A stretch of 23,526 bases of DNA, taken from positions 1-23,526 of IMG/VR virus record IMGVR_UViG_3300025671_000538; one strand, 5' to 3'. The notes beneath the pieces are model-generated. The model made no database searches and had not been told where the DNA came from. It worked only from the letters and a program-made list of their open reading frames with translations. The translations under genes were made by a program, and so were the position numbers. Position 1 is the stretch's first letter. Each line of letters starts with the position of its first letter. The stretch comes from a virus. Below are positions 1 to 6,277 of this stretch, in pieces.

Positions 1-2
1 CG

Positions 3-131
3 TTACGTAAACGGCTGTTCGAGCAAATTAAATCAGGTAGTCGAGGCGGTAACCCAGGTCAGTGGTCAGCAAGAAAGGCGCAGCTGTTGGCTAAAGAATA
101 CAAAGCTAAAGGTGGAGGATACAAAAGCTAA
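3..131 (+). CDS. C-terminal end of a small basic phage protein (5' end outside window)
   Basis: The frame starting at base 3 is open from the window edge to a TAA at 129-131 and gives 42 residues. The readable motifs are LRKRLFEQIKSGSRGG, PGQWSARKAQLLAKEYK and a final KGGGYKS. The start codon lies outside the window. The piece is Lys/Arg/Gly-rich. From memory, the WSARKAQLLAKEYK...GGGY block is a recurring element in small phage and giant-virus proteins, where it is sometimes fused to the kind of sequence encoded by the next gene; I think this is a DUF5872-like family but cannot confirm it. The stop overlaps the next start by one base (TAATG), so translation is probably coupled. The function is unknown; a nucleic-acid-binding or virion-packaged role would only be a guess from its charge. 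Confidence 0.6.
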   Translation, partial: LRKRLFEQIKSGSRGGNPGQWSARKAQLLAKEYKAKGGGYKS

Positions 132-376
132 TGGCACTGAAGAAATCACAGAAGTCTCTCAAGTCTTGGACAAAGCAGAAGTGGAGAACTAAGAGTGGGA
201 AGAAGTCTTCAGAGACAGGTGAACGCTACTTACCAGAAAAGGCTATTAAGGCACTCTCATCGTCAGAGTATGCGGCAACAACGGCAGCAAAAAGAAAAGG
301 AACTAAACAGGGAAAACAATTTGTTAAGCAGCCTAAAGCTGTAGCAAAGAAAACACGTAAGTATAGGAAGAAGTAA
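131..376 (+). CDS. Small, highly basic conserved phage protein (DUF5872-like)
   Basis: An 81-residue protein with very high Lys/Arg content. Its central part carries KSLKSWTKQKWRTKSGK, GERYLPEKAIKALSSSEYAAT and GKQFVKQPKAVAKKTRKYRK. This arrangement (W-x-KQ-x-WRT, then GERYLP, then a basic tail of the KQFxKQP type) is one I recall from a conserved family of phage and large-virus proteins, where it can follow the block encoded immediately upstream in the same polypeptide. Here the two blocks are separate genes in different frames joined by TAATG. No enzymatic motif is visible, and the charge fits binding to DNA or RNA. It overlaps the next gene by one base. The family assignment is from memory; that it is a real gene is likely because it is packed between coupled neighbours. 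Confidence 0.75.
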   Translation: MALKKSQKSLKSWTKQKWRTKSGKKSSETGERYLPEKAIKALSSSEYAATTAAKRKGTKQGKQFVKQPKAVAKKTRKYRKK

Positions 377-651
377 TGGCAATAGATTATAGAGGTGAAA
401 AGTTTGCTGGTTACAATAAACCTAAACGCACACCAGGACACAAAACTAAAAGCCATGCGGTACTAGCTAAAGAAGGAAATAAGGTAAAGCTGGTACGGTT
501 TGGGCAACAGGGTGTTAAAGGAGCAGGGAAGGCTCCTACAACAGCTAAAGATAAGGCACGTAAGAAGTCTTACTATGCTAGGCACAATGCGCAGGGTAAG
601 CCCACTACAAAACTAAGTGCAAAATATTGGAGTCATAAAGTTAAGTGGTAA
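376..651 (+). CDS. Conserved small basic phage protein (VRFGQQGVKG family)
   Basis: A 91-residue basic protein. It starts at the ATG that shares one base with the preceding stop. The visible conserved blocks are KLVRFGQQGVKG (about residues 38-49), KARKKSYYARHNAQGK (about 60-75) and a C-terminal KLSAKYWSHKVKW. From memory, this combination of RFGQQGVKG, RR-S-x-ARH and a closing YWxxKVKW recurs in many marine phage genomes near capsid and head-tail genes. I know of no established function, and there are no membrane segments or catalytic motifs. Its position just before the adaptor region suggests a virion or assembly role, which is inference. Confidence 0.75.
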   Translation: MAIDYRGEKFAGYNKPKRTPGHKTKSHAVLAKEGNKVKLVRFGQQGVKGAGKAPTTAKDKARKKSYYARHNAQGKPTTKLSAKYWSHKVKW

Positions 652-678
652 GTTTCTTTTTAGAGAGAGAGGAAAAGA

Positions 679-1146
679 ATGGAGCCTATAACTACGGTGC
701 TAACAGGTATAGCACTTGTTAAACAGTCTGTAGAATTTATCAAGTCTAATATAGAAACTGTTAGAGATATAGGCGAAATTGCAGGGGCGATTGATGGATT
801 GTTTGCAGGTGAGCAGCAAATTCAGAAAGAAAGATTCTCAAGTAAGGGAATTATTGCCTCGCATAAGTCAGTAGCATCTGATATAATAGATGCAAAGCTG
901 GCACAAGAACAGTTGTATGAAATGTCTATGTTAATAGATATGCGGTTTGGAAACGGTACTTGGCAACAGATTGTAAATGAAAGAGCCAAGAGAATACAGG
1001 AAGAAAAGGCAGCGATAGCTGAACAAAAACGACAAGCAAAGATAAAGGCACAACACATACAAGAGATTCTAATTAAAATAGGAATAGGGTTAGCATTAGG
1101 ATTGATTGGTGTATTAGGAGTATTTGGTTATATAGAGATAGCATAA
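679..1146 (+). CDS. Unknown protein with long helix and C-terminal membrane anchor
   Basis: A 155-residue protein preceded by a purine-rich ribosome binding site (AGAGGA about 5 bases before the ATG at 679). The N-terminal part is mixed. Residues of about 100-132 form a charged, probably coiled-coil helix (NERAKRIQEEKAAIAEQKRQ). Residues of about 134-152 (IGIGLALGLIGVLGVFG) form one clear hydrophobic segment close to the C terminus, so a C-tail-anchored membrane protein is likely. It may be a virion-associated, membrane-targeting or lysis accessory protein. It lacks the usual signal or lipobox of spanins. The stop overlaps the next ATG by one base. I do not recognise a named family. Confidence 0.7.
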   Translation: MEPITTVLTGIALVKQSVEFIKSNIETVRDIGEIAGAIDGLFAGEQQIQKERFSSKGIIASHKSVASDIIDAKLAQEQLYEMSMLIDMRFGNGTWQQIVNERAKRIQEEKAAIAEQKRQAKIKAQHIQEILIKIGIGLALGLIGVLGVFGYIEIA

Positions 1147-1307
1147 TGGCAATTAATAGAAGTATGACCAGCAAGCAAGTGAGCCGTCCCCCACAGAAAA
1201 GGAGGTGGTCCACAAAACGTAAAAAGTCTATTGACTGTACAAATCCAAGAGGTTTTAGTCAAAAGGCTCACTGCGCTGGTCGCAAGAAAAAAGCAAGGAG
1301 ACCGTAA
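1146..1307 (+). CDS. 53-aa basic Cys/His microprotein (CTNPRGFSQKAHCAGRKK)
   Basis: A short gene of 53 codons plus stop, joined by TAATG to both neighbours (previous stop 1144-1146, next start 1307). The protein begins MAINRSMTSKQVSRPPQKRR and ends in a run of basic residues. The key block is IDCTNPRGFSQKAHCAGRKKK, with two cysteines and a histidine. From memory, the pattern C-x-P-x-GFSQKAHCAG is a recognisable short element in many phage genomes, often as a stand-alone protein or at the end of a slightly longer one. The Cys/His spacing could bind a metal, but this is a guess. Two-sided coupling and the conserved motif are the reasons for calling it a gene despite its size. Confidence 0.7.
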   Translation: MAINRSMTSKQVSRPPQKRRWSTKRKKSIDCTNPRGFSQKAHCAGRKKKARRP

Positions 1308-1978
1308 TGGCAACATCAGGTACATATAGTTTCTCAATGGATATTGATGAAGTAATCCAAGAAGCTATGGAGATGATTGGCGGTGAAGCAACTCTAGGTG
1401 AAGAGCCTCGTTCTGCTAGACGTTCAATCAACCTACTACTACAGGACTGGCAGAACCGTGGTATTCAATTGTGGACTATTGGAACTACGGCAGTTACTGT
1501 CACTACCAGCGTTACATCTTATACGCTTGATGCAGAAAACATTGATGTACTTGAAGCAGTAGTTAATCGTAGTGGCACTGACATACAGCTTGAGCGTATC
1601 AGCATGGAAGAGTATATGAAAGTTCCACGCAAAGGACAGACTGGTAGACCTACACAGTTTGCTGTACGCCGTGGTAGAGATACTGCTACTGTGTATCTAT
1701 GGCCTATTCCAGAAAATAGTACAGACACAATAAAGTTTGAAGTAGTGCGTTACATTCAGGATGTGTCTCGCTCAAGCCAGACTGCTGATGTGTCACGTAG
1801 ATTCTTGCCTTGCCTAACTGCAGGGACTGCTTACTTCATGTCAATGAAAAGACCTGGTGTAGATGCAGGACGTATTCAAATGTTAAAGCAAGAGTATGAA
1901 GAGCGTCTGCTTCGTGCGCAAGAAGAAGATAAAGAACGTGCAAGTATTTATATGCGGCCTAGATTGAGGTACGTTTAA
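1307..1978 (+). CDS. Head-tail adaptor / tail accessory factor (P22 gp4-like)
   Basis: A 223-residue protein with the architecture I associate with P22 gp4-like tail accessory factors, which close the portal and connect it to the short tail. The N-terminal helical part has DIDEVIQEAMEMIGGE, then RSARRSINLLLQDWQNRGIQLWT, a strong family pattern of a helix ending in W-x-N-RG-x-x-LW. A beta-rich middle has VTSYTLDAENIDVLEAVV and RPTQFAVRRGRDTATVYLWPIP. The C-terminal helical part carries RRFLPCLTAGTAYFMSMKRPG and a basic, charged tail. The length is close to that of gp4-type proteins as I remember them. Its location before the fibres and about 7 kb from the gp10-like hub fits one late morphogenesis operon. 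Family membership is from pattern memory, not from a search. Confidence 0.75.
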   Translation: MATSGTYSFSMDIDEVIQEAMEMIGGEATLGEEPRSARRSINLLLQDWQNRGIQLWTIGTTAVTVTTSVTSYTLDAENIDVLEAVVNRSGTDIQLERISMEEYMKVPRKGQTGRPTQFAVRRGRDTATVYLWPIPENSTDTIKFEVVRYIQDVSRSSQTADVSRRFLPCLTAGTAYFMSMKRPGVDAGRIQMLKQEYEERLLRAQEEDKERASIYMRPRLRYV

Positions 1979-2250
1979 TGTCAACTAAAACTGCTTTAGC
2001 TATATGTGACGTTTGTGGATTTAGGTATCCAATGCGTCAAATGAAAAAAAATAGCTATAATCTTTTAGTTTGTCCAAACGATTTTGATGGTGGGTATGAT
2101 TTAAAGAACCATCCACAAAATAGAACACCTTATATTTATCAAGAAGAAATTGTAAGAAATGCCCGTCCTCCTAGCAATGCTGACAGAAATATTAATTGGG
2201 AAGATGGAGAAACTTGGGAAGAAACTAGCAAGAACTGGAACCAAATATAA
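1978..2250 (+). CDS. Small zinc-ribbon-like phage protein
   Basis: A 90-residue protein with TAATG overlaps at both ends. It opens with ALAICDVCGFRYPMRQMK (CxxC plus an aromatic-basic strand), followed by a second half LLVCPNDFDGGYDLKNHPQNR. From memory, this resembles a small family in marine phages with a CxxC...CxxC zinc ribbon followed by an HP motif. Here the second pair is C-P-N-D, so the last ligand would have to be Asp or a nearby His, which makes it a degenerate or altered site. The C terminus is acidic and Trp-rich (NWEDGETWEETSKNWN). It sits between adaptor and fibre genes; its function is unknown and possibly structural. Confidence 0.7.
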   Translation: MSTKTALAICDVCGFRYPMRQMKKNSYNLLVCPNDFDGGYDLKNHPQNRTPYIYQEEIVRNARPPSNADRNINWEDGETWEETSKNWNQI

Positions 2251-2909
2251 TGACAGACTTAACAGGTAAAAAAATATCAAATACTTATAAAGAGTTATTG
2301 AAAGTTAAGACAAGTGTTGATAACACTGGTATTGATAGCGTAGTAAGATTTATTGAAGATGGGGCTGGTAATAATACTGCTCTTAAACTTTCCAATAATA
2401 AAGTAGCTTCTAATGGTAATGTATCTGTAGGAGGCTCATTAAATGTTACTGGAGTTATAGCTGCTGGTGAACTTTCTGTAAGCAACCTTAATACAACTGG
2501 CACAATTGGTGCTACAAGAATTACTGTAGATTCTATAGAAGCTTCTGTTGTTTCTGCCACAACTTATTATGGTGATGGTTCAAATTTAACAGGTATTGTA
2601 GTAAGTGCCGCTGCTAGCGTAGGAACATCAGCAACACTTGAAACAAGAATTGCTGGGGTAAGCTCTTCTTTACAGTCTTCTATTGATGCTAATGCTTCTG
2701 CAATTGTAGTAGCCAATTCTTCTATTGCGGCAAATACAAGCTTAATTGCTGCATTATCTGCAACATTAGAAACAAGGATAGCAGAAGTTAGTGCTATTAT
2801 TCCAAGACAGCTAACATCTCTTACTAACGATTTATGGAAAGTAACCCTTACTGCACCAACTACAAGTGGAGGAAAACCTGAAGGATATATTTGGTACGTA
2901 GTATCTTAA
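2250..2909 (+). CDS. Shaft-type tail fibre protein
   Basis: A 219-residue protein. The N terminus reads KISNTYKELLKVKTSVDNTGIDSVVRFIEDGAGNNTALKLS, a leader I associate with fibre or structural proteins of marine phages. Then comes a series of short beta repeats (NGNVSVGGSLNVTGVIAAGELSVSNLN, TGTIGATRITVDSIEAS) and the motif TYYGDGSNLTGI (about residues 105-116), typical of fibre shafts. Residues of about 120-190 contain Ser/Ala-rich helical stretches with two copies of SATLETRIA (SATLETRIAGVSS and SATLETRIAEVSA), probably a trimeric coiled coil. It ends with KVTLTAPTTSGGKPEGYIWYVVS. It likely forms a homotrimer on the tail. It is followed after 12 bases by the Thr-rich fibre gene. Confidence 0.75.
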   Translation: MTDLTGKKISNTYKELLKVKTSVDNTGIDSVVRFIEDGAGNNTALKLSNNKVASNGNVSVGGSLNVTGVIAAGELSVSNLNTTGTIGATRITVDSIEASVVSATTYYGDGSNLTGIVVSAAASVGTSATLETRIAGVSSSLQSSIDANASAIVVANSSIAANTSLIAALSATLETRIAEVSAIIPRQLTSLTNDLWKVTLTAPTTSGGKPEGYIWYVVS

Positions 2910-2921
2910 AGGAGTCTAATA

Positions 2922-4592
2922 ATGGCAAAGAACATTAAGATTAGTGACGGCTCCACAGTTAAGGACGTTAGTCGGCTTTTTATTACAGAAAACCAAGGAA
3001 CTATATTTGAAGTAAACTATGCCTTTATAAATAATGGAGGCGTAGTTAGCACTGTTTTTGAAGCTAATTACGAAACATTTAGAGCAGCAGACACTAACCG
3101 CACTACTACATTTGAAACAACAGGTGTAACAGACAGAGTTACTGTATTTGAAACAAATACTATTTATGATACAGCACAGTCTACAAATAGAACAACTACT
3201 TTTGATACTACTACAACCTTTGACACTACATTTGAAACAACAGCTATAACAGACACATCAAGAACTACTGTGTTTGATACAACCACTGTATTTGATACTA
3301 CGTTTGAAACTTCTCCAACAACTACGTTTAGCACAACAACAGTATTTGACACAGTGTTTGATACTAGCCGCACAACTACATTTGACACGACTACTGTGTT
3401 TGATACAGTTATTCTTACATCAAGAACTACTGATACATCAATCATAGCCTCTACAAGTAGAGAAACTATTTTTGATACTGTTACACTTTTTGATACTACA
3501 TTTGATACAAACCAGTTAACCGAAACAAGTAATACTACAACATTTGCAACAGTATTAAGTACATCTAGGGCTACTTCTACAAGCCGTGCTACTTCTACAA
3601 GCCGTGCTACTACTACCTCTCGTTCTACAACAACTACATTTAATACTAGCCGAACAACTACTTATACTACTGCAGGTGGTTATAGTGCTTACTTTTTCTC
3701 AACAGCTTCGCCTGCGTACTATTGGAGTGGCGCTGGAACTATAATTTGGGCTGACGCAGTTATAACAAGCGGCGGTGCGGGTGCAGGAAGCCCTGGGTTA
3801 ACATATTATGCAAGTCCTTATAGATATTTGTGTGGTCAATTAAGACTTAATTTTAAAGGCGCACTTTTTTATGAAGTAGCTCGTAGGTACGAAGCAGCTA
3901 CGTCTAGAACTACTACATTTGCTACAAGTAGAGCTACTACTACTACATTTAGTACTACTACTATATTTAATACTACTACAACATTTGATACTACTACAAC
4001 ATTTGATACAGTATTTGATACTAGCCGTACAACTACATTTGACACGACTACTGTATTTGAAACTACAGCAGAAACTGACATAACTGTAGCTACAAGCAGG
4101 ACAACTGTATATGATACTATTACTGTTTTTGATACAGTTACAGCCTACGAAACAGCTTATGAAACTAACTTAATTACAGATACAAGCAGAACTACTACAT
4201 TTGAAACTGCTCTTTCTACATCAATAGATACAGAGACAAGCCGAACAACTATATATGAAACTACAGGCAGTACTTCTCTTGCAACCTCAACTAATAATGT
4301 AACTGTATTTGGAACTATTACAACTTTTGAAACCACAGGAGCAACATCACTTCAAACAGAAACCTCAAGGCTTACTGTATTTGATACTTTGTTTAATACT
4401 ACAAAAGTTACAAATACTTCCTTGACAACAGTATTTGATACAGTGTATAATACAGCTAGAGAAACAATTTTTGAAACTTCAAGTGTTATTGTTTACGAAC
4501 GATTGACAGCTACAAATCAAGAAACAGAAGTTGGTTCTATAAATGATACAACAGAAAGATACTGGGATGGTGAAAAATGGACGGAAGTTTAG
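2922..4592 (+). CDS. Threonine-repeat fibre-like protein with central non-repeat domain
   Basis: A 556-residue protein with a strong ribosome binding site (AAAGGAG, 7 bases before the ATG). Residues 1-57 are an ordinary mixed head. Residues of about 58-250 and 327-525 consist of short units such as TSRTTTFDT, TTVFDT and TTFET. By my count about 175 of 556 residues (roughly 32%) are Thr, with Phe/Tyr spaced by 4-6 residues. Between them lies a Thr-poor domain (about 251-326) rich in Gly, Tyr and Trp, containing FFSTASPAYYWSGAGTIIWAD and a single Cys. The tail end (527-556) closes in RYWDGEKWTEV. The regular spacing suggests a long beta fibre, with the central domain as a knob or ligand-binding part. 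No signal peptide or catalytic motif is visible. The position between two fibre genes supports a tail-fibre or virion surface role. The Thr content would suit O-glycosylation; that is inference. Confidence 0.75.
   Translation: MAKNIKISDGSTVKDVSRLFITENQGTIFEVNYAFINNGGVVSTVFEANYETFRAADTNRTTTFETTGVTDRVTVFETNTIYDTAQSTNRTTTFDTTTTFDTTFETTAITDTSRTTVFDTTTVFDTTFETSPTTTFSTTTVFDTVFDTSRTTTFDTTTVFDTVILTSRTTDTSIIASTSRETIFDTVTLFDTTFDTNQLTETSNTTTFATVLSTSRATSTSRATSTSRATTTSRSTTTTFNTSRTTTYTTAGGYSAYFFSTASPAYYWSGAGTIIWADAVITSGGAGAGSPGLTYYASPYRYLCGQLRLNFKGALFYEVARRYEAATSRTTTFATSRATTTTFSTTTIFNTTTTFDTTTTFDTVFDTSRTTTFDTTTVFETTAETDITVATSRTTVYDTITVFDTVTAYETAYETNLITDTSRTTTFETALSTSIDTETSRTTIYETTGSTSLATSTNNVTVFGTITTFETTGATSLQTETSRLTVFDTLFNTTKVTNTSLTTVFDTVYNTARETIFETSSVIVYERLTATNQETEVGSINDTTERYWDGEKWTEV
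3344..3403 (+). repeat. 60-base direct repeat, copy A (partner 4001-4060)
   Basis: Aligned base by base with 4001-4060, 56 of 60 positions are identical. All four differences are transitions in third codon positions (GAC/GAT, GTG/GTA, CGC/CGT, GTG/GTA), so both copies encode the same peptide running from FDTVFDTSR to TTTVF. The copies lie 657 bases (219 codons) apart, one on each side of the central domain. Confidence 0.85.
3570..3623 (+). repeat. Tandem 18-base repeat (SRATST units)
   Basis: The 18-mer GCTACTTCTACAAGCCGT occurs at 3570-3587 and identically at 3588-3605. It is followed by a diverged third unit at 3606-3623. The array encodes three successive six-residue units (ATSTSR, ATSTSR, ATTTSR), directly before the non-repeat central domain. 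Confidence 0.9.
3900..4496 (+). repeat. Second Thr-rich coding repeat block
   Basis: This stretch codes for residues 327-525 of the Thr-rich fibre, downstream of the central domain. The units are of the same TSRTTTFDT / TTVFDT type as in the first block, including the closely matching 60-base copy at 4001-4060. Toward the C terminus the units drift to ETSRTT, ETTGSTS and VYNTARETIFET and become less regular. Confidence 0.8.
4001..4060 (+). repeat. 60-base direct repeat, copy B (partner 3344-3403)
   Basis: Second copy of the 60-base unit described at 3344-3403, differing only by four synonymous transitions. Confidence 0.85.
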
Positions 4593-4735
4593 AAGACGAA
4601 ATTAAAAGATTAAATAAAAAACTTGAAATAACTTTAGAAATTGTATTAGATTATTTTAGAGACACAGAGGAAAAGATTGAGGAGCTAGAGGAAAAAATAG
4701 AGGACTTAAAAAATGCCCTTAATGAAAATGGCTGA
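4577..4735 (+). CDS. 52-aa coiled-coil microprotein
   Basis: An ATG at 4577 opens a 52-codon frame ending in TGA at 4733-4735. The protein is almost entirely a heptad-like helix: LEDEIKRLNKKLEITLEIVL, then EEKIEELEEKIEDLKNAL. Leu/Ile occupy a/d-type positions and Glu/Lys fill the rest, so a parallel coiled coil (dimer or trimer) is likely. The gene overlaps the end of the Thr-rich fibre gene by 16 bases and the next gene by 23 bases. The ribosome binding site is weak (GGTGA 3 bases before the ATG), so it probably depends on translational coupling to the fibre gene. It could be a fibre trimerisation aid or chaperone; that is inference from position. Confidence 0.6.
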   Translation: MDGSLEDEIKRLNKKLEITLEIVLDYFRDTEEKIEELEEKIEDLKNALNENG

Positions 4736-5573
4736 TAATGAAGTACTAGGTGATGCTGCTGCTCACTTCTTTAAATCAGGAAATGTTTTACGTTCTAGAA
4801 AAAATAAAGAAGTAGAAAATTTACTTAATCTTTTACCAGAACGAGGACCAGGAAATACTAATATTGAGTATGACTTATGGTATGATGTAGGCGGCAAGAC
4901 TATTAAAGGATTTGTATATACAGATAGTATGGCTAACTTTATGTATATACGCCCTGCTAATAAATACCATAATTTTAATATTATGGAAAAAGCTGCAAGT
5001 AGTCCTATTACAACAGAGGGGCTTTGGCTGTTTGAAAAGATAAAAGAAAATGCTACAGATAAATATAGTTTAAAGAAAAAAACTATACCTGATAATAAAT
5101 TTGTTATATTCCTTCCAGGAACTAATATATTTAATAAGGCTGTAGATATAGACAAAGTACATAGAGCAGTTAAACAAGGGGCTAAATTAAAGATGCACCC
5201 TATATCTGCATCAGGGCTTGAGTCTTATCTTCGTAGAGAGTTTGGTAGCGATGTTATTATTGATAAAAAAATTTCTGGACACGAAGTTCTAGATAAGGCT
5301 AAGATTGTAGGCTGTTGTACTAATTCTGAAATGGGTATAGCCGCTTTAGCAAAAGATAAGATATTGCATATCTTCGATAAAGATGATACAATAAGGACAT
5401 ATTCGTCTATATATAGTGCTATTAAAACAGACAAAGGATATAGTCAAGATAAACTTAAATCTATTCTATCATGTGAGTATTCTGGATTAGTTCCATATTA
5501 CAGTAGTAACCCACAGAAAAGAATAGATAATTTTTTTAATTATTGTAGTGAGTTTGTAAATGCAAATAAATAA
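4713..5573 (+). CDS. Possible GT-B / capsule-type glycosyltransferase-like protein
   Basis: A 286-residue protein. The start at 4713 is favoured by GAGGA at 4700-4704 with 8 bases of spacing. Visible features in the second half resemble the C-terminal Rossmann half of capsule, KDO or TagF-like transferases: a strand KFVIFLPGTNIF (about 129-140), KLKMHPIS (about 158-165, with an H-P pair), SDVIID, then KIVGCCTNSEMGIAALAKDK (about 197-216), which looks like the 'signal: S/T-N-S near a helix, then a strand' element that binds nucleotide-sugar in that superfamily. The N-terminal half does not show a clear donor or acceptor fold to my eye. The gene is strongly AT-rich and lies in a cassette between two fibre genes. 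A glycosyltransferase acting on a fibre or surface sugar is possible. The call is weak, and the protein may be an unrelated Rossmann-like protein. Confidence 0.45.
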   Translation: MPLMKMADNEVLGDAAAHFFKSGNVLRSRKNKEVENLLNLLPERGPGNTNIEYDLWYDVGGKTIKGFVYTDSMANFMYIRPANKYHNFNIMEKAASSPITTEGLWLFEKIKENATDKYSLKKKTIPDNKFVIFLPGTNIFNKAVDIDKVHRAVKQGAKLKMHPISASGLESYLRREFGSDVIIDKKISGHEVLDKAKIVGCCTNSEMGIAALAKDKILHIFDKDDTIRTYSSIYSAIKTDKGYSQDKLKSILSCEYSGLVPYYSSNPQKRIDNFFNYCSEFVNANK

Positions 5574-6276
5574 TGTGGTTATTTATGAAGAGAATGACCT
5601 TACACCACTCACAGTAAATTCTATTAAGGCTAATATGCCAGACTGGACATACAAAGTAGTTCCAGTAGAAGATAGTAAAATAGGCCTAGCTTTAAAAAAT
5701 ATTAATGATACTTCTCTTGTAGTAAAGAGTGGTGTTGTATTAAAAGTAAAAGAAGGAGATTTACCGTCAAAAGAAAGATTAAACAATTATCATATGGCTC
5801 TTAGTAGGTTTTATGTTTTTTATGACCATCTTAGATTACATGCGTCATATGAAACTAAATTAGGAAAACCTATAAACCCAAATATAGTAGATATGTCTGT
5901 ATTTATAATTAATCCAAATATGTGGAGTGATGTTCCTAAAACAGATGTTGGGATATTTGCAGATAAGAAAAAACTATATATGCCTAGGTATATGAATCAT
6001 AGAAATGATATGCTTATGGAAGAATGTTTAAGTGCTAGAGACTGTAATACCTATGGTATATTGGCTGAAGATGCTTGTGCATTAAATTATGTAGGCATTA
6101 TATTAAAAGGTTATATAAATATGTCAGAAAGATTTTCGTATCCTTTTGATGAAATTAATAAGTATACAGAAGGTTTAAATGAAAAGTATAAACAAACTAT
6201 TAATAAATTTGCTACAATGACTCAAGGTCGTTATGATAAATTTAGAAAAGCATTACACAAGATAAAGAAAGATTAA
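5560..6276 (+). CDS. Unknown protein, possibly GT-A-like
   Basis: A 238-residue protein whose start overlaps the preceding gene by 14 bases. The first 60 residues (NNVVIYEENDLTPLTVNSIK, then PDWTYKVVPVED, then DTSLVVKSGVVLKV) have the alternation of strand, helix and strand seen at the start of GT-A sugar transferases (first Rossmann half followed by a short conserved strand). However, no clear DxD metal site follows. The middle has VDMSVFIINPNMW and ILAEDACALNYVGIILKGY, with an E-D pair typical of late GT-A segments but not diagnostic. The C-terminal 50 residues are helical and Lys-rich. It is very AT-rich, like its neighbours. I do not recognise a named family; a glycosyltransferase-like role is a hint from fold pattern and neighbours only. 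Confidence 0.5.
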   Translation: MQINNVVIYEENDLTPLTVNSIKANMPDWTYKVVPVEDSKIGLALKNINDTSLVVKSGVVLKVKEGDLPSKERLNNYHMALSRFYVFYDHLRLHASYETKLGKPINPNIVDMSVFIINPNMWSDVPKTDVGIFADKKKLYMPRYMNHRNDMLMEECLSARDCNTYGILAEDACALNYVGIILKGYINMSERFSYPFDEINKYTEGLNEKYKQTINKFATMTQGRYDKFRKALHKIKKD

Positions 6277-6277
6277 T

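Larger units (their letters stand above)
3093..3671 (+). repeat. First Thr-rich coding repeat block
   Basis: This stretch codes for residues 58-250 of the Thr-rich fibre. It is built from in-frame imperfect units of 12-45 bases such as ACTACATTTGATAC, encoding TTFDT-type peptides, and ends in the Ser-Arg-Ala-Thr tandem. The repeats are visible in DNA as well as protein, so slipped pairing or recombination could change fibre length. Confidence 0.8.

Noticed and set aside
3672-3899. Variable region of a diversity-generating retroelement in the central domain.
   Set aside because: No reverse transcriptase and no near-identical template copy of this segment were seen in the window. A retroelement elsewhere in the genome cannot be excluded.
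3164-4081. Minus-strand open frames rich in Val/Ser (3164-3445 and 3869-4081).
   Set aside because: They are the antisense reading of the Thr repeats (ACT/ACA codons read backward as AGT/TGT and GTA/GTT), have no ribosome binding site and no independent features.
3093-4496. CRISPR array or non-coding tandem repeat.
   Set aside because: The repeats are in frame, drift in sequence and lack constant repeats with unique spacers; they are coding.
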